Positions 28,706-38,534 of a stretch of 64,000 nt of DNA are shown one piece after another. Each line of letters begins with the position of its first letter. Positions within the stretch are counted from its first letter, which is position 1. The notes below the pieces were generated by a model, which saw only the letters and a program-made list of their open reading frames with translations, was not told the DNA's origin and ran no database searches. The stretch is from positions 39,781-103,780 of the forward strand of contig CAMCEE010000002.1 of the NCBI GenBank assembly GCA_945873815.1, written 5' to 3'. This stretch comes from an uncultured Caryophanales bacterium (GTDB lineage: Bacteria > Bacillota_I > Bacilli_A > RFN20 > CAG-449). A program made the position numbers and the translations under genes.

Positions 28706-28847
28706 TTTAAACTCTGGAAAATGAGCGTTAAGAGATAGTATTCATACTATTAAAAGTTTTCTTTTACTAGGGATACATTGCAAACTTAATCGGTTATATT
28801 AGTTCTAATTTAGCTTAAAGTCCGATGAAAAAAATGTAAAATCTAAT

Positions 28848-28880
28848 GGGGTGTTCAGAGTTCATCTGACACCCTTTTTT
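28848..28880 (+). terminator. Intrinsic terminator
   Basis: GGGTGTtCAGA-gttca-TCTGACACCC-TTTTTT. Confidence 0.8.
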
Positions 28881-29055
28881 AGTGTGCGATATGTAATAAT
28901 AAAGAAAATATTATATTATTTATAATAAGAATTTTTTCCTTTATTTGGATATTATTCAGATTCGAAAACTTATTAAAATAAGTATTAATTATTGTTATTT
29001 TTTGAAGAGCCTCCTTTAATTGCAAACAAACGAAACATAGCTTCGTATCGTTAAG

Positions 29056-29363
29056 AATATGGTGTACTTAATAGAGCATACCCAATTTCAAGTATTAATG
29101 GATTAAAAGAGATTAAAACTGGATTTGAAAAATATGGAATTGGAAGAGCAATATGGAGTTACAAAGAAATGGATTTTGGGATAATTGGAAAACATTACGA
29201 AGCTGTTCTCCCTGAATTGATTAAGTATTTTTATTTTAGTATAGAGGGTCCAATTCCACCTGGTGTTATTTGGTGGATAAGAAACATAAAAATGAAGAGA
29301 TTTACTCATTTCTTCATTTATTTTATTTGCGTATGCGTCAATTCTAGATATTTTTCAGTCTAG
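29056..29363 (+). pseudogene. Remnant of a glycoside hydrolase (GH5 cellulase-like) C-terminus
   Basis: Translation EYGVLNRAYPISSINGLKEIKTGFEKYGIGRAIWSYKEMDFGIIGKHYEAVLPELIKYF resembles the C-terminal end of GH5 enzymes; upstream stop, no catalytic residues or start context. Confidence 0.55.
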
Positions 29364-29369
29364 ACAAAA

Positions 29370-29398
29370 GTATCCGTAAAAGATTTCCAGACTTGAAC
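29370..29398. repeat. IS66 terminal inverted repeat (left)
   Basis: GTATCCGTAAAAGATTTCCAGACTTGAAC. Confidence 0.9.
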
Positions 29399-29405
29399 TG
29401 ATGAA

Positions 29406-30944
29406 CTACGAAAGATTATATAGTTTGGAAATATTCCAAGGCAAAAGGCTATCTAACTCATCATTAGACATATTCGGTTTAATTAATTCTAAAACTTTGG
29501 CAATGTATTTTTCAGAATCTAATAAATTAGCCCTTGATGTTTGTTGAAGAGAAAAGATAATCGCAGATGAAGAAGCTCCATCAGTAGTTGCATTAAATAA
29601 AAAGTTTTTTCTTGCAATAACAAATGGTTTAATCGCTCTTTCAGAAATATTATTTGTCATTTCGATATGTCCATCTTCTAAATATGTAGTAAATTCTTTC
29701 CAATGATTTAATAAATAATTTTTAGCTTTTCCAAGTGCAGATTCTGGAATAGCATTTATATTTTCAGCATATTTCTTTACATCATTTAAAAGTTCTAAAT
29801 ATTTTTCATTATTTCTTTCTTCACGAATTTGATGAGGTAAATATTTATTTTTTCTCATTATTTCTTCAATATGGAATAACTTATCAATTCTTTGTACCAT
29901 ACCATATGCTTTTGATTCTTTTAATTGTTCAGGTTTTAATGTTTTTACAATTTCATAGAATTTTCTTCTTGCGTGTGCCCAACAATAACAATTCTTTACA
30001 TTTTCGATATCATTATATCCTTGATATGCATCGGTAAGTAAATAGCCTTTAAATCCTTTTAATATTGCTTTTGGATTCTCTTTTGATCGACTCTTTTGAA
30101 ATTCATAATAATAAATTGGTTGATCATAATAGCTAGTTACATATACCCACATATAACATTTACTTTTATCATTTACATCTAATACTCTTAATGTTGTTTC
30201 ATCCGCGCATAAGCATTTACTTTTGGTGTTTAATAAATGAATTTTTAACCTCTGATATAATGGTTCTAATAGGTCTGTCGCTCTTAATTGATAATTGCAT
30301 AAATCTTGTCTTGATAGTTTTATTCCATTATCAAAAAAATATTCACTTTGTCGATAATATGGTATTCCTATTAAAAATTTATTAGTCATAATCGCAGATG
30401 CTAAAGATGGTGTACATATTGAATGAGGGAATACATCATCTTTTATTTTTTGATATATTTTATTACATTTTTGGCACGCTTTTTTCTTACTTATAACTTT
30501 TGTTACTATTAATTTTGATGGCTCATAATCTAACTTATAAGTTATATCTTCACCAACTGAAATTAAAGTCTCTCCACAGGTAGAGCAGATTTCTTCTTCA
30601 GGTTCTAAAACAATTTCTTTGCTTACATGTTTTTCTAAATATTCATAGTCAAAATTCTTAGACCCTTGCTTCCTACCTCTTTTTTTAGCATTACTTTCCG
30701 CTTCATTAAATTCATTATGAACTTTGGTATGCTCACTTTTAGGACTAAACTGTCTAACTCTTGATAAAATATTTTTTTCTTTTAAAGCTTCGATCTCTTT
30801 TAATTGTTCATTAATTTTAATCTGCATCGCTTTAAATTTTGCTTCGTATTCTTCTTTTAATTTATCGAAATTTTCCTCTTTTTTTAAGAGTAATTTTATT
30901 AGTTCTTCTTTGCTTAATTTTTGGTAATTTTCTTCTTTTTCCAT
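29406..30944 (-). CDS. tnpC: IS66 transposase TnpC
   Basis: CADETTLRVLD, CYCWAHARRKFYEI, MTNNISERAIKPFVIARKNFLF; start MEKEENYQKL at 30944 (track start 30983). Confidence 0.93.
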   Translation of the reverse strand: MEKEENYQKLSKEELIKLLLKKEENFDKLKEEYEAKFKAMQIKINEQLKEIEALKEKNILSRVRQFSPKSEHTKVHNEFNEAESNAKKRGRKQGSKNFDYEYLEKHVSKEIVLEPEEEICSTCGETLISVGEDITYKLDYEPSKLIVTKVISKKKACQKCNKIYQKIKDDVFPHSICTPSLASAIMTNKFLIGIPYYRQSEYFFDNGIKLSRQDLCNYQLRATDLLEPLYQRLKIHLLNTKSKCLCADETTLRVLDVNDKSKCYMWVYVTSYYDQPIYYYEFQKSRSKENPKAILKGFKGYLLTDAYQGYNDIENVKNCYCWAHARRKFYEIVKTLKPEQLKESKAYGMVQRIDKLFHIEEIMRKNKYLPHQIREERNNEKYLELLNDVKKYAENINAIPESALGKAKNYLLNHWKEFTTYLEDGHIEMTNNISERAIKPFVIARKNFLFNATTDGASSSAIIFSLQQTSRANLLDSEKYIAKVLELIKPNMSNDELDSLLPWNISKLYNLS

Positions 30945-30995
30945 ACTATTATTATAGCAAAAAATGCCCGCTTTTTCGAGCATTTTTTATGTTTT

Positions 30996-31340
30996 TTAAT
31001 ACAAATCTTTATATCTTTTTTTATTCTGATTTTTGATTACTTTTAACCCTAATAATAGCCATGTTAATTGTTCTTTATTGATGTTCATGGCCTCTTTTAA
31101 ATCCTTTGGCCAGCCATATCTTGATTCATCTAATCTTTTTAAATATACCCATGTTCCTGTTTCATCTTTTTCATATATCTTTATCATCTTTTCTTTCCTA
31201 TTACAAAATAAGAATAATTTATGTAAATGATCTTCTTTTTCTAGTTCTCCAACCAAATAACTTAATGCATTCATTCCTTTTCTTAAATCAGTACTACCCG
31301 GATATAAATATACTTTATCTATTGTTTCTAAATCTATCAT
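30996..31340 (-). CDS. tnpB: IS66 accessory protein TnpB
   Basis: YLYPGSTDLRKGMNALSYLV...LFLFCNRKEKMIKIYEKDETGTWVYLKRLDE. Confidence 0.93.
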   Translation of the reverse strand: MIDLETIDKVYLYPGSTDLRKGMNALSYLVGELEKEDHLHKLFLFCNRKEKMIKIYEKDETGTWVYLKRLDESRYGWPKDLKEAMNINKEQLTWLLLGLKVIKNQNKKRYKDLY

Positions 31341-31678
31341 TTCAACATCTCCAATACTTGATTTAGTTTTTGAATTTCACAGATGATTTTATATCCTTTA
31401 TATTCGATTATTGCTGTATTTGCTGTTTCATATCGATATATTGGCTTGTGTTTTGTTTCTTTCATCGGTCTTAAAATTTCAACAAAATCTCTTTCTTTGG
31501 TTGGCTTTTCTTTTGTCTTTAATTCTTTTTCTACAATAAATCCATATTTGCATTTCCATCCCCATAAAGTTGATTTACTTATCCCAAGTTCTTGACATAA
31601 TGCTTTTTGGCTCTCTCCTGCACATATTCGCTTTACTGCTTGGATTTTGAATCCTTCTAAATATTCATTGCATTTCAT
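31337..31678 (-). CDS. tnpA: IS66 accessory protein TnpA (HTH)
   Basis: VKRICAGESQKALCQELGISKSTLWGWKCKYG; position in IS66. Confidence 0.85.
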   Translation of the reverse strand: MKCNEYLEGFKIQAVKRICAGESQKALCQELGISKSTLWGWKCKYGFIVEKELKTKEKPTKERDFVEILRPMKETKHKPIYRYETANTAIIEYKGYKIICEIQKLNQVLEMLK

Positions 31679-31723
31679 TTTTGCTTCTCCTCCTGACTTT
31701 ATTCTAGTTCAAGAGGTTTTTTG

Positions 31724-31752
31724 GTTCGAGTCTGGAAATCTTTTACGTTTAC
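31724..31752. repeat. IS66 terminal inverted repeat (right)
   Basis: Reverse complement GTAAACGTAAAAGATTTCCAGACTCGAAC. Confidence 0.9.
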
Positions 31753-31786
31753 AGACAAAAAAAGAGTAAGTTATAATGAAATTTTA

Positions 31787-31814
31787 CAAAAAAAGAAGTA
31801 GTTTTACTACTTCT
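31787..31814 (-). terminator. Terminator of tRNA-Asp/tRNA-Phe transcript
   Basis: Minus strand AGAAGTAG-taaaa-CTACTTCT-TTTTTT. Confidence 0.8.
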
Positions 31815-31824
31815 ATTTATTTAA

Positions 31825-31900
31825 TGGTGGCCCAGGCCGGAATCGAACCGGCGACACAGGGATTTTCAGTCCCTTGCTCTACCAACTGAGCTACCGGGCC
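31825..31900 (-). tRNA. tRNA-Phe (GAA)
   Basis: Minus strand GGCCCGGTAGCTCAGTTGGTAGAGCAAGGGACTGAAAATCCCTGTGTCGCCGGTTCGATTCCGGCCTGGGCCACCA. Confidence 0.95.
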
Positions 31901-31905
31901 ATCAA

Positions 31906-31981
31906 TGGCGGACCAGACGAGAATCGAACTCGCGATCTTCTCCGTGACAGGGAGACATGTTAACCGCTACACCACTGGTCC
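31906..31981 (-). tRNA. tRNA-Asp (GTC)
   Basis: Minus strand GGACCAGTGGTGTAGCGGTTAACATGTCTCCCTGTCACGGAGAAGATCGCGAGTTCGATTCTCGTCTGGTCCGCCA. Confidence 0.95.
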
Positions 31982-32186
31982 ACTTGTGCATTGCTTTATT
32001 ATTATTACTAAAATTCATATAAAATGCAAGTGTTTTTTTTATGATTTTTATATTTTTAATTTTTACATTTTATAAAGCGCCTTAATTCGGCTTTTTCTTG
32101 ATTAATAGATTTCTATACTTATAGTATAGTTGACTTAATTTTATATTTTCTATATTATGATTATATGAAAAAAAGAAAGGATTAGT

Positions 32187-32756
32187 ATGAAAAATAGAGA
32201 TATATTTAAAGAATGTCCTAGATATCAAAATAAAGTGCTTTGTTTTAGAAAAATATCAAGAAACGATTTAGATGATCTTTATGAAGTTTATTCGGATGTT
32301 AATTCTGTTCCTTTCTTTAACTCAGATGGGTGTAATGGTGATACATTTTATTATGACACAAGAGAAAAGATGAAAAACGCTATTAAGTTTTGGTGCGATG
32401 CTTTTAAAAATGGATGGTTTGCTAGGATTACAATAATCGATAGGATGAATAACAAAGCTATTGGGACTCTTGAAATATGCCTTAGAAAATCTGTTGATAG
32501 TTTCGATAATTGTGTAATCGTTCGCATCGATTTAAAAAGTGAATATGAAAGATATGATATAATTGATTCAGTCATCAAAACTTCTATTCCCAAAATTATA
32601 GAATGTTATGGGAAAAGGAAAATAATAACTAAAGGATTTGATAAGTCGTTAGAAAGGACCAAGGCATTAATAGATAATAGTTTCTATTTATCAAAAAGAA
32701 AACTTATTGCAAATGATAATAAAGAATATGGTAACTATTATGTTTTAAAGGCGTAG
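32187..32756 (+). CDS. GNAT family acetyltransferase (RimJ/RimL-like)
   Basis: RKISRNDLDDLYEVYSDVNSVPFF...IGTLEICLR. Confidence 0.65.
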   Translation: MKNRDIFKECPRYQNKVLCFRKISRNDLDDLYEVYSDVNSVPFFNSDGCNGDTFYYDTREKMKNAIKFWCDAFKNGWFARITIIDRMNNKAIGTLEICLRKSVDSFDNCVIVRIDLKSEYERYDIIDSVIKTSIPKIIECYGKRKIITKGFDKSLERTKALIDNSFYLSKRKLIANDNKEYGNYYVLKA

Positions 32757-32761
32757 ATTAT

Positions 32762-34315
32762 ATGGAAAGAGATAATTTTATTAATATTAATGATATAGAA
32801 GAAAGTTGCTTTATATTGACATTAGAATATGATGTAAGATTGTTCCCGATTGATGCGAGAATAAAAAAGTCAAATGAATCTATGAATAAAGATTTGAATG
32901 GTGGAGAGACTATAATCGGAAAACGTATTTCTGATGTTTTAGGAAAAACACCAAGTTTTTCATATATGTTAAAATTGATTGATTATGTTGTAAGAAGTGG
33001 CAAAACAAAATCGCTTATTGATTATTGGAATATTATCGGTTATGAAGTAGAAATTGATTGCTTTAAAATATGTGAAAAAGATTGCTTGGTAATAGTTCGA
33101 AATAAAAGGCCAATGAGAGAAGAAGAATTCTTATTGACTCAACAAAATGAAAAAATGAAGTTAAAAATGATTGGAAATAATGATTTCTTTATTTCTACTT
33201 TCTCATTCAATATTGGGAATGGAGAAGATATTACGTTTGCTCATGCTCCAAATGATTTATGCTTAGATGAATATCTTCAAGATCCAAAGGAATTCTTTTT
33301 AAAGAAACTTCTTCACCCAGATGATTTAGCAAGATTTAATAGTAAATTTAAAGCAACTACTATTCTTGCAGAAACTGAAAATGGTGGAGAATGGAATTGT
33401 GAGATTAGGAGAAAATGCGGTAAAGATTACCGATATGTAAATTGCGTGATTAAAAAATCTATTGTAAAAGATAACTTGTATTTTGGATGGGAATATGACA
33501 CTACAAGTGAACACATTATGCTTGAGTCACAAAAAAAGAAAAATAATTTTTACAATATATATGCAAATGCATTAGAAGCGGCAGGAAAAAAATTCTATGC
33601 GATATATGGAGTAGAAGTACTTACTAATTCGATTTTTGTTATAGAAAAAAAAGAAGAATTTAAAGCAATTCTTTACGAGGATATTATAGGTGATAAAAAG
33701 AAAATTCGAGTTAGTGAAGATTATATTTATCCAGATGATTATAAAAAGATTGAAGATTTCTTTGATATTAAAAGATTGGATAAAACACTAACGAATATCG
33801 ATGATAAGCAAAGTATTAAATTTAGAAGAATCATTGATTGGACATATCAATGGGTTAAGGTAACTGCATCGAAATTCGGCACATCTGAGGAAAGATATAT
33901 TTTGTTTACTTTTGAGAATATTGACGAAGAGATTCAAAAAGAATTAGTGATGAGAGAATTGTTAAGCATCATGAAATCTGAATATAGAATTAATATTTTT
34001 GTTGATTTAGATACTATGGATTATAGATGCTGTTGGAAGAATAAAACGTATGTAAAGATTGAAGAAGAAGGATTATATAGTGATTTATATCAAAGTGCAA
34101 TTCAATGCGTTGATATTGAATATCGAAGAAGTTTCTCTGATTATTTTGAAGCATCCAATATTGTAAACAATTACGATAATAATAAAAAAAGGAGATTAAA
34201 AACAAAGATATTAACTATTGATGGTATAAAGTATGTGAATATCGAACTCATCTATGGAGGAGAAGAAAATCGAAAAAGCGCATATATTCTTATAAATGAT
34301 GAAATTGATAAATAG
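32762..34315 (+). CDS. PAS-domain protein without recognisable output domain
   Basis: PAS_3-like segment LLHPDDLARFNSKFKATT...WNCEIRRKCGKDYRYVNCVIKKS and further PAS-like repeats (IYPDDYKKIEDFFDIKRLD). Confidence 0.55.
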   Translation: MERDNFININDIEESCFILTLEYDVRLFPIDARIKKSNESMNKDLNGGETIIGKRISDVLGKTPSFSYMLKLIDYVVRSGKTKSLIDYWNIIGYEVEIDCFKICEKDCLVIVRNKRPMREEEFLLTQQNEKMKLKMIGNNDFFISTFSFNIGNGEDITFAHAPNDLCLDEYLQDPKEFFLKKLLHPDDLARFNSKFKATTILAETENGGEWNCEIRRKCGKDYRYVNCVIKKSIVKDNLYFGWEYDTTSEHIMLESQKKKNNFYNIYANALEAAGKKFYAIYGVEVLTNSIFVIEKKEEFKAILYEDIIGDKKKIRVSEDYIYPDDYKKIEDFFDIKRLDKTLTNIDDKQSIKFRRIIDWTYQWVKVTASKFGTSEERYILFTFENIDEEIQKELVMRELLSIMKSEYRINIFVDLDTMDYRCCWKNKTYVKIEEEGLYSDLYQSAIQCVDIEYRRSFSDYFEASNIVNNYDNNKKRRLKTKILTIDGIKYVNIELIYGGEENRKSAYILINDEIDK

Positions 34316-34405
34316 TGAGAGAAATCTCGCTTTTATTTTATGAAATAGAATGAAATAAAATGTTTTATATAAACTGACGATGTATAATAATTGAGAGGTG
34401 AAACT

Positions 34406-36142
34406 GTGAAAAGAGTATTAAGCAATCTAAAATATTACAAGAAAGAAACTGTATTAGGACCTCTATTTAAGTTGTTTGAAGCTTTACTAGAATTATTGGT
34501 TCCTTTAATTGTAAGTTATATAATTGATAAAGGAATTAAAGCTGACACACCAAATAAAAAAATGATAATAGCAATGTCTATTCTTCTTATCGTAGTAGCA
34601 TTAATAGGATTTGTTTTTTCTATTGTTGCACAATTTTTTAATGCTAAAGCAGCAGTAGGGTTATCATCTAAATTGAGAAAGAATGTTTATTCGAAAATTC
34701 AAGGATTATCTTATTTACAGTTAGATGAAATAGGAACATCAAGCTTAATTACTATTATGACGAATGACGTAAACCAAGTTCAAGTGGGTGTGAATTTGAC
34801 ATTGCGATTATTTTTACGTTCTCCAATCGTAGTTTTTGGCGCGCTTATAATGGCTTTTTTAATTGATGTCAATCTTGCACTTATATTTTTAGGCGTTATT
34901 TTGCTTCTTTTATTAGTCGTTCTTGGAATAATGTTTATTTGCATTCCTCTATATAAAAAAGTTCAAAATAGATTGGATGAAGTTACTTTATCTACTCGAG
35001 AGAACTTAGTAGGAGCAAGAGTTATTCGTGCTTTTGCAAAAGAGAAATCGGAGATTGAAGAATTTAAAAATAAAAATAGAGATTTAGTATCTTCTCAAAA
35101 AATAGTTGGATTTGTATCTAGTCTTATGAATCCATTAACTTATGTTATTGTGAATTTTGGTATAATTCTATTGATTTATTTTGGTGCAATAAAGGTTGAT
35201 GGAGGTGTATTATCTCAAGGTAATATCGTTGCTTTATATAATTACTTATCTATTATTCTAGTTGAATTAATAAAACTAGCAAATCTAGTTATTACAATAA
35301 ATAAATCAATTGCATGTGGACATAGAATTGATAATGTTCTTTCTTTAAATCCAAATCTTAAATATACAGAAGAAAAAGTTGATGATTCATCCTTCATTGA
35401 ATATAGGAATGTTTCACTACAATATAATATTGGCAGTGATGAAAAAGCTTTAGAGAATATTAATTTTAAAGTAGAAAAAGGTCAAATCATTGGTATTATT
35501 GGAGGTACTGGTTCTGGTAAGACTAGCATTATTAATTTATTACCACATTTTTACGATGCCACTGAGGGGAAAGTTATTCTTGATGGAAAAAATGTCAATT
35601 CATACAATGATGAAGAATTGAGAATGAGATTTGGTATTGTTCCTCAAAAGGCAGTTTTATTTAGAGGAACAATAAGATCTAATTTGTTATGGGGAAATGC
35701 GAATGCGAGTGAAAATGATTTAATTGAAGCATTAGAAGTATCTCAAGCAATGGATTTTGTAAGTAAAAAAGAAGGAGGAATTGATGGATGCGTTGAACAA
35801 AATGGTGCAAATTTCTCGGGTGGACAAAAACAACGCCTTTCAATAGCGCGTGCATTAACTCGTAAACCGGAAATTCTTATTCTTGATGATTCTACTAGCG
35901 CACTAGATTATCTTACTGATTTTAAACTCCGTAGTGCGATAAGAAAACTATCTTATAAACCTACTGTATTTATTGTTTCTCAAAGGACAAGTTCGATTCA
36001 AGATGCTGATCTAATTATTGTTCTTGATGAAGGAAAAATTGTCGGTAAAGGAACACATGAAGAATTATTGAATTCTTGTGTTGAGTATCAAGAAATCTAC
36101 TATTCACAGGTAAGAAAGGAGGAAAAGCATGATGAAAAATAA
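34406..36142 (+). CDS. ABC exporter half-transporter (multidrug type)
   Basis: GGTGSGKTSIINLLPHFYDATEG, SGGQKQRLSIARAL, ILDDSTSALD; GTG start 34406 after GAGAGGTG preferred over TTG 34391. Confidence 0.9.
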   Translation: MKRVLSNLKYYKKETVLGPLFKLFEALLELLVPLIVSYIIDKGIKADTPNKKMIIAMSILLIVVALIGFVFSIVAQFFNAKAAVGLSSKLRKNVYSKIQGLSYLQLDEIGTSSLITIMTNDVNQVQVGVNLTLRLFLRSPIVVFGALIMAFLIDVNLALIFLGVILLLLLVVLGIMFICIPLYKKVQNRLDEVTLSTRENLVGARVIRAFAKEKSEIEEFKNKNRDLVSSQKIVGFVSSLMNPLTYVIVNFGIILLIYFGAIKVDGGVLSQGNIVALYNYLSIILVELIKLANLVITINKSIACGHRIDNVLSLNPNLKYTEEKVDDSSFIEYRNVSLQYNIGSDEKALENINFKVEKGQIIGIIGGTGSGKTSIINLLPHFYDATEGKVILDGKNVNSYNDEELRMRFGIVPQKAVLFRGTIRSNLLWGNANASENDLIEALEVSQAMDFVSKKEGGIDGCVEQNGANFSGGQKQRLSIARALTRKPEILILDDSTSALDYLTDFKLRSAIRKLSYKPTVFIVSQRTSSIQDADLIIVLDEGKIVGKGTHEELLNSCVEYQEIYYSQVRKEEKHDEK

Positions 36143-37856
36143 AAAACTTAGCTTCTTCTTATTCAAGTATTGGTATTTGATTTCTTTAAGTTTGCTTCTT
36201 GCTATTTTAATTGTGTTTTTACAACTTGCAATACCTTTTTGGATTGGTGAATCAATCGATTTAATTGTTGGAAAAAATGATGTTGAATTTGAGAGGATTT
36301 CTCTTAATCTTATTAGGATTTCTATATCTATTGTGTTATGTGCTCTTGCGCAGTTTGTTATGACCAATATCAATAATTCATTAACTTTTAATATATCGCG
36401 TGATATTAGAAATGAAGCGATGATTAAGATAGAGCATTTACCTTTAAAATACATTGATACTCATCCTTTTGGGGCGATATTATCAAATGTTATTGGAGAT
36501 GTAGAACAACTCTCAGATGGCTTGTTATTAGGCTTCTCTCAACTATTTAGTGGGGTTATTACGATATTGGGAACAATTGGTTTTATGTTTGTGATTTCTT
36601 GGAAGATTGCTATTGTAGTAATTGTTCTTTCACCATTAAGTCTTTTCGTTGCAAAATTCATTGCAACAAAAACTCATTCTATGTTTCTTCTTCAATCGAA
36701 GACTAGGGGTGAACAAACATCCTTTATTGAAGAAATGGTTAATAATCAAAAAGTAGTGCAAGCATTCTCGCATGAAGATGAAAATGAAATAACTTTTGAT
36801 GAGATAAATGAAAGGCTATACGCTTGCTCATTAAAAGCAAATTTTTATTCTTCAACTACTAATCCATCAACGAGATTCATTAATGCAATCATTTATGCGA
36901 TAGTATGTTTGATTGGGGCATTTAATGTTATTGGAGGAACGATAAGTGTTGGAAATATGTCAACATTACTTAATTATGCAAATCAATATACAAAACCATT
37001 TAATGATATATCAAGCGTTATTACTGAACTTCAAAATGCATTGGCATGTTCTTCTCGTATTTTCGAACTTATTAATCAAGAGGAAGAAAGCGATGATTCA
37101 AAGGGGAAGGTTATAGATAATCCTCAAGGAGAATTTGACATTCAAAATGTATATTTTTCTTATAATGAAGAAAAACCATTGATTCAGGATTTTTCATTAA
37201 AGATAAAAAAAGGAACCGTTGTTGCTTTAGTTGGTCCAACAGGGTGTGGCAAAACTACTTTAATTAATTTATTGATGCGATTCTACGACGTTAATGATGG
37301 TAGCATTTCTCTTGATGGATACAACATTCAATCTTTAAAAAGAGAGTCATTGCGTAGTTCTATTGGTATGGTATTACAAGAAACGTGGCTAAAAAAAGGC
37401 ACCATTAGAGAAAACATTATTCTTGGTAAAGGAGATGCGACTGATGAAGAGATTATTAAAGCTTGTAAAGAAGCTCATTCATATCATTTTATTATGCAAA
37501 TGAAAGATGGATTGAATACGATGATTAACGAAGATGGAGGAAATTTATCGCAAGGTCAAAAACAACTTCTTTGTATCACTCGAATCATGTTATGCAAACC
37601 GGAAATTCTAATTCTTGATGAAGCTACTTCATCTATTGATACTAGAACGGAAATAAGAATTCAAAAGGCATTTAATAAATTGATGGAGAATAGAACTTCA
37701 TTCATTGTTGCTCATCGTTTATCAACAATTCAAAATGCTGATGTAATCTTAGTTATGAAAGATGGAAACATCATCGAAAAGGGAAATCATAATGAATTAT
37801 TAGCGTTAAATGGATTTTATAAACAACTATATTTTTCACAATTTGAGAAAAACTAG
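36129..37856 (+). CDS. ABC exporter half-transporter (multidrug type), partner
   Basis: GPTGCGKTTLINLLMRFYD, LSQGQKQLLCITRIML, ILDEATSSIDTRTE; overlaps upstream gene. Confidence 0.9.
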   Translation: MMKNKKLSFFLFKYWYLISLSLLLAILIVFLQLAIPFWIGESIDLIVGKNDVEFERISLNLIRISISIVLCALAQFVMTNINNSLTFNISRDIRNEAMIKIEHLPLKYIDTHPFGAILSNVIGDVEQLSDGLLLGFSQLFSGVITILGTIGFMFVISWKIAIVVIVLSPLSLFVAKFIATKTHSMFLLQSKTRGEQTSFIEEMVNNQKVVQAFSHEDENEITFDEINERLYACSLKANFYSSTTNPSTRFINAIIYAIVCLIGAFNVIGGTISVGNMSTLLNYANQYTKPFNDISSVITELQNALACSSRIFELINQEEESDDSKGKVIDNPQGEFDIQNVYFSYNEEKPLIQDFSLKIKKGTVVALVGPTGCGKTTLINLLMRFYDVNDGSISLDGYNIQSLKRESLRSSIGMVLQETWLKKGTIRENIILGKGDATDEEIIKACKEAHSYHFIMQMKDGLNTMINEDGGNLSQGQKQLLCITRIMLCKPEILILDEATSSIDTRTEIRIQKAFNKLMENRTSFIVAHRLSTIQNADVILVMKDGNIIEKGNHNELLALNGFYKQLYFSQFEKN

Positions 37857-37880
37857 AATTGAAAATAAAATTAATTTTCC

Positions 37881-37909
37881 TTACAATTTCGCCTAGATTA
37901 TGGTATTAT
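37881..37909 (+). promoter_or_regulatory. Sigma-A promoter of carD-like gene
   Basis: TTACAA, 17 nt, TG-g extended -10 TATTAT. Confidence 0.65.
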
Positions 37910-37929
37910 TTGCTTGTAAGGGGGGATGC

Positions 37930-38439
37930 ATTACGTTCAAAATTAATGATATAGTTGTGCATACTCATTCTGGAATTTTTATTATCGATGACATCATTTT
38001 GATGGACTGTGGTCTTGGTAATCAAAGGTATTATTCTCTCAAATCATACCTCTCGTTAGATCATAATAGTTCGTTAGTAGTCTATGTTCCTGAATCAAAA
38101 TCGAAAGAACTATTACGTTATTTAATCTCAAAAGACGAAGCGATTGATTTACTTTCTTCTTTTAGTGAGATAGAAACAGAATGGAACGAAAACATTAAAG
38201 ATAGGAAGAAAAGATTTTCAGAACTCCTTTTCTCAAAGAATATTATCGATTCTTGTATTGTACTGAAATCGTTATATGAAAGGCAAAGAATTTTAGAAAA
38301 GAATAACAAAAATCTAAAGATTATCGATATTGACTTTTTTAAGAAATCACGGCTTAAGGTTCTTGGTGAATTATCAATCGTTCTTGAGTGTAGTGAAAAA
38401 GAAATTGAACAAAAGCTTCTTGCGGAAATTTTATTATAG
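37930..38439 (+). CDS. CarD/CdnL-family transcription regulator (probable ATT start)
   Basis: (M)TFKINDIVVHTHSGIFIIDDI matches the CarD N-terminal RID layout; RBS aagggggg at 37918-37925; the track ATG 37900 sits inside the promoter. Confidence 0.65.
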   Translation: MTFKINDIVVHTHSGIFIIDDIILMDCGLGNQRYYSLKSYLSLDHNSSLVVYVPESKSKELLRYLISKDEAIDLLSSFSEIETEWNENIKDRKKRFSELLFSKNIIDSCIVLKSLYERQRILEKNNKNLKIIDIDFFKKSRLKVLGELSIVLECSEKEIEQKLLAEILL

Positions 38440-38534
38440 TGACAAGATTGTTTAGATACGACAACTTGTCTTTTTATTTGAAAAATGGTAAGATTTGTTT
38501 TGGTATAATTATATATAATTATATAGGAGGAATC

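Larger units (their letters stand above)
29370..31752 (-). mobile_element. IS66 family insertion sequence, structurally complete
   Basis: tnpA-tnpB-tnpC, ~29-bp TIRs (26/29 identical) and 8-bp TSD AGACAAAA at 29362-29369 and 31753-31760. Confidence 0.95.

Noticed and set aside
28735-28750. Small hairpin ATAGTA-TTCA-TACTAT after pullulanase as terminator
   Set aside because: AT-rich, no T-tract; the better terminator is 28848-28880.
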